Assembly: GCF_000724545.1 (NCBI RefSeq)
Contig: NZ_JHBV01000041.1
Coordinates: forward strand, 1-64,000
Source of the DNA: Aureispira sp. CCB-QB1
Lineage (GTDB): Bacteria; Bacteroidota; Bacteroidia; Chitinophagales; Saprospiraceae
Direction of reading: 5' to 3'
DNA: 64,000 nucleotides
Part shown: positions 36,331-45,300 of the stretch, piece by piece
Numbering within the stretch: the first letter of the stretch is position 1
How the letters are laid out: every line of letters begins with the position of its first letter
The notes under the pieces: generated by a model
Told to the model about the DNA's origin: nothing
Database searches by the model: none
Seen by the model: only the letters and a program-made list of their open reading frames with translations
Translations under genes and position numbers: made by a program

Positions 36331-37125
36331 ATGTTCAACACTAATTCTAGGCAATTTTTATACTTTTTTAGCGTTATCCTTTTCGGAAGTAGCATTTTTA
36401 GTTCTTGCACCTCCAATACACAAACAGAAGATCCCCTTACCGATCTTCAATCAATCCAATTAGTGCCTTGCCCTCCCCTAGATTCATCTATTTTGTATGA
36501 TGATGTCGTATTGCAAAATTATACCTACACTCAAAATCAGATGATGTTCCGTCCTGTAAACCTTCGTTTGGGAGGGATGACTCCCCTAACAATAAGTCGC
36601 CCCAAATCATATCCTAAGACTAACAAAGGAAATCATTTACATATTTGTATTGACAATCAACAACATCACATTACCAACAATAATATATTTGACTTTCCTC
36701 TCCCCGATGGCAAGTATAGATTAACTGCTTTTATCGCTCGATCGTTTTACGAATCTATTAAAACACCTAAAGCAATCATGGCGAAGGAGATAGGCATAAG
36801 AAAAGGGGAACTTTACCTTAGTAAAAACCTTTTGAATGCAAATATTGTTTATAATGCACCAATGGGTACTTACCAAAAAGGAGATAAAATTTTATTGGAT
36901 TTTGTTTTGGTCGGCACAACTATTGAGGAAGGAGGTAATCAAGTAAAAATAACGATCAACAACCATAAGTCATTCTATGTCAACAATTGGCAAGCATACC
37001 TTTTGGAGGGACTTGACATAGGAACTTATGAAGTTAAGTTAGAATTGTTAGATGCTTCTGGGAAACAAATTGCGGCTCCTGTCAGTCAAAATTTCATCAT
37101 AAAAACATCTGAAAAACAAAATTAA
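36331..37125 (+). CDS. Lipoprotein with two related immunoglobulin-like repeats
   Basis: A 264-residue lipoprotein (lipobox FSSC, Cys26). Two similar segments are visible: about 95-150 (HLHICIDNQQHHITNNNIFDFPLPDGKYRLTAFIA) and about 200-255 (VKITINNHKSFYVNNWQAYLLEGLDIGTYEVKLELLD). Both have the pattern I-x-I-[DN]-N, an aromatic residue, L-x-[DE]-G, Y-x-[VL], as in DUF4399-like beta-sandwiches. I do not recognise the family with certainty and no enzyme motif is seen. It probably sits on the outer membrane. It precedes the DUF547 gene by 168 bp. Confidence 0.7.
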   Translation: MFNTNSRQFLYFFSVILFGSSIFSSCTSNTQTEDPLTDLQSIQLVPCPPLDSSILYDDVVLQNYTYTQNQMMFRPVNLRLGGMTPLTISRPKSYPKTNKGNHLHICIDNQQHHITNNNIFDFPLPDGKYRLTAFIARSFYESIKTPKAIMAKEIGIRKGELYLSKNLLNANIVYNAPMGTYQKGDKILLDFVLVGTTIEEGGNQVKITINNHKSFYVNNWQAYLLEGLDIGTYEVKLELLDASGKQIAAPVSQNFIIKTSEKQN

Positions 37126-37293
37126 AGATTTAATTTCCAAATATTTACCTTTTTTTTAACTTTAACCAAAAGAGGTAAGATTTTTGAACCATTTGTAACA
37201 TTCAATTAATATCAATGCAAATTGAATCAATAGCATTAGATAAAAAAGCCCCCGATATAAATTATGGACCTAAACTAAAAAAATTATTGTATC

Positions 37294-38016
37294 ATGAAAA
37301 AGCTCCTATTATCTGTCTTATTAACGGCAATCTATACGCACCTTTTTGCAGCTACTCCCATCAAAGATGCTGCTGAATTTTTTATCAAAGCGGATGACTT
37401 TTTTAAGGCATATGCCATAGAAGGCAATATCAAATATGCCGATCTAAAACAAGATCGCTCCGACTTAGCACTTCTCGTTGATTTTATTGGCGAGACTCCC
37501 GTCAACTCTGTTGACGTTTATAGACGCAAAGCTTACTTAATTAATTGCTACAATCTATTGGTTATAAATGCTGTGTTGGAAACTTATCCGATAGAAAAAG
37601 TTGCGGACACGAACAAATTCTTTAAAAAAGATAAACATAAAGTAGGCAAAGAGATGATGACATTGGATCATTTAGAGTATAAAATCATCTTTAAGGAATA
37701 TAAAGACCCTAGGCTTCATTTTGTTTTGGTTTGTGCTGCCAAAGGTTGCCCTCCTATCCCATCATTTGCATATACTCCTGGAGATGTCAACAATCAAATC
37801 AATCGCCAATGCCAATTGGCATTAGACGACCCTTCTTTTTTGTACTTAGAAAAAGAAAACAATATGGTAAAATTATCTCCTATTTTTAAATGGTATAAAG
37901 ATGATTTTTTCCCTTCAATTCCCGAATTTATCAATGCACATCGCAGCACCAAAATCCCTCACGATTATTCATTGGGTTTTTATGAATATGACTGGACATT
38001 AAATGCGTGGAAATAA
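37294..38016 (+). CDS. DUF547 domain protein, exported
   Basis: A 240-residue protein with signal peptide (MKKLLLSVLLTAIYTHLFAAT). The DUF547 core is clear: KAYLINCYNLLVINAVLETYPIEKV, then MTLDHLEYKIIFKEYKDPRLHFVLVCAAKGCPPIPSFAYTP, with the conserved Asn-Cys-Tyr-Asn and CAAKGCPP blocks. The C-terminus has LSPIFKWYKDDF. The family is widespread and uncharacterised, possibly thiol-dependent given the conserved cysteines. It is followed 23 bp later by the DUF4846 lipoprotein gene, so they probably form an operon. Confidence 0.88.
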   Translation: MKKLLLSVLLTAIYTHLFAATPIKDAAEFFIKADDFFKAYAIEGNIKYADLKQDRSDLALLVDFIGETPVNSVDVYRRKAYLINCYNLLVINAVLETYPIEKVADTNKFFKKDKHKVGKEMMTLDHLEYKIIFKEYKDPRLHFVLVCAAKGCPPIPSFAYTPGDVNNQINRQCQLALDDPSFLYLEKENNMVKLSPIFKWYKDDFFPSIPEFINAHRSTKIPHDYSLGFYEYDWTLNAWK

Positions 38017-38039
38017 TCTTTTTTAGTTAGTCTAACCTT

Positions 38040-39059
38040 ATGAAATTACTACTCTTTTTGATTGTAGCAAGTCTGCTCAATTGTACTAGTTGTGGAGAAA
38101 AACACGCTCGTTCTAATAAAACAGCAATTACTACGACACCTATAGAAAACGCAATTGGCTCTACTACTCTTTCGAATTCTTCTACCTCGACAACAAACAA
38201 TACAAATGGTAGCAAAAATATTCCTGCTGAGGTTATTCAAACAACAAATAATAATGCATCCGCTACTCTAGCCAATTATACTCAGTATAGTTGGCTGGAT
38301 ACCTATCATCCCCAATCAGCACTTCAAAAGCAGATTCCCACACCACCTCAATACACCAGAACACCATCCTCTCCCACTAGCTTTGGGACATGGTTAAGAG
38401 GATTGCCTTTGCTTCCAAAGACATCCAAAGTCATGCTTTATAATGGCACAGAAAAGCCCTATCAAGAGGGTGCTTTTCGTGTTTTAGATATTGATATCGG
38501 ACAACGTGACTTGCAACAATGTGCAGATGCTGTAATGCGCTTGGTAGCAGAATATCATTACAGCAAAAAAGATTACGATGCTATCCATTTCAATTATACA
38601 AGTGGACACACCATTCGTTTTTCAGATTGGGTTAAAGGCAAAAAACCGATTATCAAAGGCAGTAAGGTTAGTTTTAGTGCTGCAAATAATAGCCACAATA
38701 CTTCTTATAAAAATTTTAAAAAGTATCTGACTAATATTTATTGCTACGCAGGAACCGCATCCTTAGCAAAAGAATTAAAAGAAAAAACAATAAGTAACGT
38801 TTCGCCTGGTGACGTTTTTATTTGGGGAGGATTTCCAGGGCATGCCGTTATTGTGTTAGACGTGGCGCAACATGAAACAACGGGTAAAAAGATTTTTTTA
38901 CTCGCTCAAAGCTATATGCCTGCTCAAAGTATACACGTTTTGCATAACTTCAACGATTCTGATCTGTCCCCTTGGTATTCCGAAGATTTTGGCGCGCAGC
39001 TTGTAACTCCTGAATGGACATTTGATCGTAATACGCTTAAAAGTTTTGACATTGATTGA
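38040..39059 (+). CDS. DUF4846 lipoprotein
   Basis: A 339-residue lipoprotein (lipobox SLLNC, Cys15). A low-complexity Thr/Ser/Asn linker (about 30-80) precedes the DUF4846 domain (about 85-335). Landmarks: FGTWLRGLPLLPKTSKVMLYNG, RDLQQCADAVMRLVAEYHY, YDAIHFNYTSGH, and the C-terminal SPGDVFIWGGFPGHAVIVLDVAQ...LLAQSYMPAQSIHVL. Conserved Cys, His and Asp positions hint at a hydrolase, but no activity is known. It is likely cotranscribed with the DUF547 gene. Confidence 0.88.
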   Translation: MKLLLFLIVASLLNCTSCGEKHARSNKTAITTTPIENAIGSTTLSNSSTSTTNNTNGSKNIPAEVIQTTNNNASATLANYTQYSWLDTYHPQSALQKQIPTPPQYTRTPSSPTSFGTWLRGLPLLPKTSKVMLYNGTEKPYQEGAFRVLDIDIGQRDLQQCADAVMRLVAEYHYSKKDYDAIHFNYTSGHTIRFSDWVKGKKPIIKGSKVSFSAANNSHNTSYKNFKKYLTNIYCYAGTASLAKELKEKTISNVSPGDVFIWGGFPGHAVIVLDVAQHETTGKKIFLLAQSYMPAQSIHVLHNFNDSDLSPWYSEDFGAQLVTPEWTFDRNTLKSFDID

Positions 39060-39081
39060 CCTCCCCATTATCAATATAATA

Positions 39082-39240
39082 TAATATAAATCCTTTTTTA
39101 TCTTTTTGGTAACTAAGCTTGCGAGCTCACGAGCGAACCGAGCATAGCGAGCTCACGACCGTAGGGAGTAACAAACCGAGCTAAAAAAGTAAACAACTAA
39201 GCGATAGCGAACTACCACGAAGTAGCAGCGTAGCTAACTA
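39082..39240. repeat. Expanded repeat-insert module
   Basis: It starts with ATAATATAAAT...ATCTTTTTGGTAACTAAGCTTG, as in the copy at 23211. It then extends through repeated GCGAGCTCACGA-type blocks and ACCACGAAGTAGCAGCG, and lies directly before the 140-bp palindrome. The region 39060-39414 has no gene. Confidence 0.65.
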
Positions 39241-39252
39241 CTACATTATCAA

Positions 39253-39392
39253 TAGTTCGTTGAGAAACTTTATTAGTTTGATAATCAATAAGTTGCAGAT
39301 TTATTGTGTTTTGTGTTAAAACTTTAATTATCAAACTAATATAAATGTGCTTTTTTATCTTTTTGGTAAAAAAGTAAAAAATCAACGAACTA
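39253..39392. repeat. 140-bp palindromic intergenic repeat, copy 2
   Basis: Same length and ends as 349-488 (TAGTTCGTTGA at 39253-39263, TCAACGAACTA at 39382-39392) but in reverse orientation. The inner parts also match: TTTATTAGTTTGATAATCAA and ATTATCAAACTAATATAAAT. Confidence 0.75.
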
Positions 39393-39414
39393 CTAACATT
39401 ATATAACTTCTTTT

Positions 39415-40413
39415 TTACTCTAGTACAATTTTCTCACTCTTAACTCCTTTAGGATTATTTAGATAAAGCCAATAAATGCCTTTGGGCAATTCACCTAAAG
39501 GTAAAGTAACATTTTCTCTAAAACGTTCCTGCACCATCGCTTGCCCCAAATTGTTGTATAAAACAACTGTTGTTTCCTCTTGCTCCTCTACCACAATATT
39601 CAATTTATTTTGAGTTGGATTAGGGTATAATAAGACATTACGAAGCTCATTTTGAGGCTTGATCGTTCGTATTCCAGTTGTTAAATTATTAGTATTAGGC
39701 TGAGTAGACTCCGACTGTGTCACCGATTTATTATTGGTATTTTGGATCATTGCAAAAGCAAAGATGCGAGAAAAGTCCCAATTAACATTCCCAAAAGCGG
39801 TATAATCATAAACCAAAGAATCTCCAACTGTTGAAGGAATATTGATCGGTAAAAAACCTAAACTAGCTCTATATACATCATAGTGTTCTGCTTCCCCATT
39901 TGGTCCCATATAAAATACACTATCTTCGGCTAAACCAACCCACAATTGTTCGGTTCCCAAATTGTGACTGGCTTCCGTTTTAACAATTACACGTACTCGC
40001 ATAGAATCATCACCATATTTTTGCTGTTCCATTCGAATCCGAATAGGACTAGTCTGAGATTGAAAAGGGGCAAAAATAGACGCTTGACTATAATCACTGT
40101 TCAAAGGAATTGAAAAACCATTGATAATCAAAGCAGGGGTTCCAAGTATTCCATAATAAAAACGCCTAGCATCACTGGGCGAAGCATTTTGTTGATACAA
40201 CAAACATTGTGTGTAAGGAACTCCTGAATGTATTGAAATATGTATTGCCTCATTTTGATTATTCAAATTGGTATAAAAACCAGGATTTCGATTGGCACAA
40301 TGCGAACAAAGTGTGTTTGTAAAATGTTCTACAAATATCTTTCGAGGGACTTGTGCCTCTACAATATTATTATACAAAAAAGCAAAACACAGACATAGAA
40401 ATAGATGTTTCAT
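39415..40413 (-). CDS. Omp28/thioredoxin-like secreted protein with T9SS type A tail
   Basis: A 332-residue protein with signal peptide ending VEAQ. A thioredoxin-like domain opens KIFVEHFTNTLCSHCANRNPGFY with a CxxC (Cys36, Cys39), as in Omp28-related proteins, and has the cis-Pro type GTPALIING. A beta-sandwich domain covers about 120-235. The last 75 residues form a T9SS type A domain: LLYPNPTQNKLNIVV, VVLYNNLGQAMVQ, LPKGIYWLYLNN, and a terminal VLE. It would be a surface or secreted redox-active or thiol-binding protein; activity is inferred. It is divergent from the malonyl-CoA synthetase gene. Confidence 0.85.
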   Translation of the reverse strand: MKHLFLCLCFAFLYNNIVEAQVPRKIFVEHFTNTLCSHCANRNPGFYTNLNNQNEAIHISIHSGVPYTQCLLYQQNASPSDARRFYYGILGTPALIINGFSIPLNSDYSQASIFAPFQSQTSPIRIRMEQQKYGDDSMRVRVIVKTEASHNLGTEQLWVGLAEDSVFYMGPNGEAEHYDVYRASLGFLPINIPSTVGDSLVYDYTAFGNVNWDFSRIFAFAMIQNTNNKSVTQSESTQPNTNNLTTGIRTIKPQNELRNVLLYPNPTQNKLNIVVEEQEETTVVLYNNLGQAMVQERFRENVTLPLGELPKGIYWLYLNNPKGVKSEKIVLE

Positions 40414-40629
40414 AATTTAGCAACTAGTTTAATTTTTTATGATTTTATGTATCAATATTCAAGGATAGATGGTCTGCTAAAATTTCACAACGGACAGATC
40501 TATCAAACTGCTAGAAAAAACTGCCTCTGCTCCAAAAAGGTTGTCAAATCTCAGTTAAGATCCTTTATTTTTATCTGTATTTTGCTAACTTGACAAAACA
40601 TTGACATTTACTACTCCAAATTACTAACT

Positions 40630-42129
40630 ATGACACTTGGCTTACAGCTAATAGAACGTGCCCAAAATTGGCTAAATCGTACTGCGATTATTTCTAATCA
40701 TAAAAAATATAGTTATCAAGAATTACTAAACCAATCCACTCATGTTGCCAGCTATTTACTAAATGGTTCAGAGGATTTAAAAGAAGCACGAGTAGCTTTT
40801 TTAGTAAGTCCAAGTTTTGAATATACAGCCCTACAATGGGGCATTTGGAGAGCGGGTGGTATTGCTGTTCCGCTCTGTGTACTGCACCCATTACCATCTT
40901 TGGAATATGTACTTCGAGACACTGGTGCCAAGATATTAGTTGTTGACCCAACCTACTATGATTTATTAGCACCACTTGCAGCAGAAGAAGATATTCGCTT
41001 GCTAACAATCGAAACTGTTTTACAATCTAGGGTTAAAGCCACACTACCTATCATCGAAGATAGTCGCAGAGCTATGATTTTGTATACTAGTGGCACCACC
41101 AGCCTACCTAAAGGGGTCGTAACGACACACGCCAACTTAAATTTTCAAATTAGTACTTTAGTAGACGCTTGGAAATGGCAACAAGAGGATCACATTCTAA
41201 ATGTTTTGCCTCTACATCATGTGCATGGTATTATCAATGTGATGAGTTGTGCACTTTGGGTTGGAGGATGTTGCCAATTTCTACCTAAATTTAATGCGGC
41301 TAAAGTTTGGGAATTATTTAGTCAAGGAAAGATCAATATTTTTATGGCTGTTCCAACCATATATTTCAAACTGATTAACTGTTGGGAACAAACAACGGAA
41401 GACACACAACAAAGATGGTCAAAAGCAGTTGAAGCCTTTCGTTTGATGGTTTCTGGATCTGCTGCGTTACCTGTTCCTGTCTTAGAGAAGTGGCAAACAA
41501 TCAGTGGGCATATCTTGCTTGAGCGCTATGGAATGACAGAGATAGGTATGGGCATTTCAAACCCTTATAATGGAGAAAGAAGAGCAGGTCATATTGGACA
41601 AGCATTGCCTGGCGTACAAATTCGTTTGGTCAATGAACAAGGCGTCATTAACACAGAAAATATTTCAGGCGAAATTCAAATCAAAGGACCAAATGTTTTT
41701 AAAGAGTATTGGAGAAAACCAGAAGCTACTCAAAAGGCATTTAGTGAAGATGGTTGGTTTTTGAGTGGGGATATTGCTCTGTTAAACAACAATTATTACA
41801 AGATTTTAGGAAGAGATTCTGTTGACATTATAAAATCAGGTGGTTATAAAATCTCTGCTTTAGAAATTGAAGATATTCTTAGAAAACATCCTTTAATTAG
41901 CGATTCTGCGGTTGTTGGTATTCCCAATCCTGAATGGGGAGAATTGATCGTTGCTTGCCTTGTCCTCAAAGATGGCAATCAAACTACTATTGACATAAAA
42001 GCACTGAAAGAATGGCTCAAAGAAACGCTTCCTGCCTATAAAATCCCCCGTCAGTTTATTATCCAATCTGCTTTGCCTAGAAATGTTTTGGGGAAAGTAA
42101 CTAAAAATGAACTAAAAAAATGGTTTTAA
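40630..42129 (+). CDS. Malonyl-CoA synthetase-like acyl-CoA ligase (ACSF3/MatB type)
   Basis: A 499-residue ANL-superfamily ligase. The adenylate-forming core shows MILYTSGTTSLPKGVV and PLHHVHGIINVMSCALWVGG. It continues with INIFMAVPTIYFKL, LMVSGSAALPVPVLEKW and ERYGMTEIGMGISNPY. The C-terminal lid has GWFLSGDIALLNNNYYKILGR, DIIKSGGYKISALEIE and the catalytic Lys region VLGKVTKNEL. The PLHHVHG, FMAVPTIY and SGSAALP blocks are those of ACSF3 and MatB, which make malonyl-CoA or methylmalonyl-CoA from the free acid. Specificity is inferred from this resemblance. No malonate transporter or decarboxylase gene is adjacent. Confidence 0.88.
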   Translation: MTLGLQLIERAQNWLNRTAIISNHKKYSYQELLNQSTHVASYLLNGSEDLKEARVAFLVSPSFEYTALQWGIWRAGGIAVPLCVLHPLPSLEYVLRDTGAKILVVDPTYYDLLAPLAAEEDIRLLTIETVLQSRVKATLPIIEDSRRAMILYTSGTTSLPKGVVTTHANLNFQISTLVDAWKWQQEDHILNVLPLHHVHGIINVMSCALWVGGCCQFLPKFNAAKVWELFSQGKINIFMAVPTIYFKLINCWEQTTEDTQQRWSKAVEAFRLMVSGSAALPVPVLEKWQTISGHILLERYGMTEIGMGISNPYNGERRAGHIGQALPGVQIRLVNEQGVINTENISGEIQIKGPNVFKEYWRKPEATQKAFSEDGWFLSGDIALLNNNYYKILGRDSVDIIKSGGYKISALEIEDILRKHPLISDSAVVGIPNPEWGELIVACLVLKDGNQTTIDIKALKEWLKETLPAYKIPRQFIIQSALPRNVLGKVTKNELKKWF

Positions 42130-42195
42130 TTCCTTGCTTAAAATACAGTAGTCAATCAGCTATTCCCTACGGTCGCTGTTCGTTTATTCATATAC

Positions 42196-42267
42196 ACCAT
42201 TCGTTAACCCATTTTCTCTGTTTGTCAAACAATTTGCACCATTCGTAAAGTTACATCTACCATTCAT
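42196..42267 (+). promoter_or_regulatory. Four LytTR-like 9-bp boxes phased at 21 bp, upstream of the first giant metalloprotease gene
   Basis: ACCATTCGT (42196), TCTGTTTGT (42217), ACCATTCGT (42238) and ACCATTCAT (42259) are spaced exactly 21 bp apart, two helical turns. Each fits the LytTR-type half-site WMMGTTNRK with one mismatch. The last box begins 41 bp before the -7 box at 42300. A direct-repeat activator site is inferred. Confidence 0.6.
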
Positions 42268-42299
42268 AAATAGCTCTTTTTTCTATACCGTTATCGTTG

Positions 42300-42307
42300 T
42301 ATATTTG
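42300..42307 (+). promoter_or_regulatory. TAnnTTTG -7 box of the first giant metalloprotease gene
   Basis: TATATTTG at 42300-42307 matches the Bacteroidota -7 consensus, 42 bp before the ATG. The -33 region is only T-rich, which fits activator dependence. Confidence 0.6.
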
Positions 42308-42348
42308 TGTTTTAATATAATTTATAATTACCCTTACAAACACAAATT

Positions 42349-45300
42349 ATGTTTAAAACTTCAATTTTAACTTTACTATTATTGGTGTTATCCATTCACT
42401 TAGTTTCTGCACAAGCAGCAGCTAATTTTGATGGCACTGATGATAAAGCAACGGTTTATCACCACAGTGATTTTAACCTATCTACCCACGATTTCACCAT
42501 AGAAGCTATGGTTCGAGATGTTGCCTTAGAAAGCCCCATGCTTACCATCATCTCTAAAAGAAATTTAGCTAGCAATGGCTTTGCCTTAATGATTAATACA
42601 CAGGATGGCATGCAACTAATTGCTGAAATTGGCAAAAACAGATATGAGGTCAATACTTCTGTTTTTGAAGATCGGCGATGTCATTCCGTTGGGCTACGAC
42701 GTTCTAGGGATGAAATAACTTTATTTATAGATGATAAAGCCTATCCTCTAGGCAAAAACACGACGAACATCAACACCACTGAAAATCTAATTATTGGTGA
42801 CGATGGTTCCAATACACACCAACCTTTTGAGGGGTACATTGAAGAAGTTCGCTTTTGGAAAGATGCTCGAACGGATGGAGAAATTTTTGACTGGAACCAA
42901 AAATGTATTCCTTCCTCCAGCAGTGATTTACTGGCTTTGTGGAATATTGAGGAAAATACAGGGCAATTTTTTCACGATGTTGCCAGCATTCAACACCATG
43001 CTTATTTAGGCAGTGGTTTTAGCAGCGACAATCAAGATCCTCTTTGGGCTTCTAATGAGTGTTTGGAATCTTGTTGCGGAACAAAAGCCGATTTTAATGT
43101 TTCATTGACTACTCCCAAAGCATATCAGTATGTCAATTTTACGAATACTAGTATTAATGCAACCAGCTATGTATGGATGGTTAATGGCACCGTAGAAGCA
43201 ACAACAACTGACTTTAAATTTGGTTTTCCGATTGGTACACATATCGTTCGGTTATTAGCTAAAGACAGATCTTGCCAAAGCATGCAATCTTGGGTCGTTG
43301 AAGTAACTGATTTCTTAGACAACTGTGGTGCTCCTACCAACATCTCTCCTTGCCCTCCTGACCCACTACTACACGAAAAGCCGCAGATGCGTATCTTGGA
43401 TGGTTTTGGCAATTGCTATAGTCCAGAAGAACTAGCATTACCGACTCCTATGGTAACTAGAAGTAATGTTCCTGGTTACCCTCCTGGACAGGTTTGCGAA
43501 TGTGGCATTTTTACCTTGTATTATCAAGATGTTATCAACAATACAGATGTTGGATTTGATGATCCTGCTGCCCCACAAGGCACAGGTTTCACAACCTTGG
43601 GAGAAGAAAGAAGAGCCTCACTTTGCCGAGTTTTCGAAGACTTAACCCTACTTATTGGCGCCAATCCTACTGCTAGTAACTTGGGCGTAGAAGATCTCAG
43701 AATTACGGTTGGCGCTTCTGACGGAACAGGTGCACTTGCTCTACCTAACAATGCTGTAGCAGCAGCAAGCTCTTACTTTTTTGAACTAACTTCTCCTAAT
43801 ATTCATAAATTTGCATTGGGGGAAGTTGGAAGAACAATTATCGGAGGTAGGGACTCGTATCAGGATTGGTTGTTGTATAATCCCGTTGTTGCTAACGATC
43901 CTCATGGAATTGTTCAATTTAATTTTGCAAACGCATCGTTTAATTCAGACTTAGCATCCATCACAGGAAACCATATATATGTAGTTGGTCTACATGAAGT
44001 TATCCATGCACTAGGTTTCCGATCTTTGATTGGAGGAACCAATGGTCCTAGTCGATTTGCTAGTAGTAATGCTCCTAATATATATGCCTACTGGGATCAA
44101 TTTATAGAAAGTAATCAAACTCCTGTTATCAATAGCACCATTACCAACAACAATCTTTCTTTGAGTTTTACGACCAATACCGTCAATAGTTGTGGTTCGC
44201 CTAATGCCACCAACGGACTTGCTTTAGATGGCATTTCTGCTGCGGGGAATCATCCTGTTTATTATAATGGGACATATCAAGAAGGGAGTTCTTTTAGTCA
44301 TTTTAACTGTACAGCAGGGGTATCTGGGTATGTCATGAATTTTAGCGGTATTGCTAGCATTACTCCTAATCCATTGGAAGTAGAAACTTTGTGCAAATTG
44401 GGTTATACTATTTCCGGAACATTTGGGCAAAACTTAACTGCGTCCAATCAAAGCAATACATTGGCTACTTACAATGCCTGTACACCTTCTAATTGTATTC
44501 CCATAGGATTTACAGATGTTCAAGATCCCAATAACTTGGGCAATCCATTTACAGTCAATAGGAATGGCACGAACAACCAAATTACCATTGACTTTTCAGA
44601 CTTATTAGCCAATGATTTTGTCCCTGCTGGAACTACAATCGAAAACCTTCAAATTTTGCAGGGCGGTGGTACACTATCAGCTACTAGTTCTAATGGAAAT
44701 ACTTCCTTTACCTACAGTCCAGATTTAGGGTATGGTCTTTCATGGGCATCTCTTAGTTATGTTCCTAGATGCCCAAGTGGCGAATTGGGTGAAATTGTTT
44801 ACGTTTATATTTGGGTACCTGCAGCACCTTATCCTGCTTGCGATATTCCTACCAATGCTTGTAATTTAGTTTGTAATTACGACTTTGAAGCTTTTGCTCC
44901 TAGCATATTCCAAGGCATCCATTCTCAGTTAGAAAATTATTGGTTTTCTTATGGCAATATCCGAGCTTTAAATCGATCATGTGATTTGCATGGTTACGAC
45001 ATCAACAACCTTCCAGGGACACACCCTTTTTTATGCGGACAGATACCACTTCCTGTTGATTTTCCACAAAAAAACAATTACATTGGTATTGTGCTAAATA
45101 CGAACACATCCGAGTCATTTAATTTAAAATTACAACCAGGAACAACTCTAACACCATCGACAACCGATAACTATAGAATTGGCTTTTGGGTTTGGACTTG
45201 CCAACCACAAGATTTTGACGTAAGAGTAGCTTTCCTCCCTGCAAGTCCATGTGCTTCTCAATATACTGACTTACAGGACGCTTCTGGCTACCAACCACCT

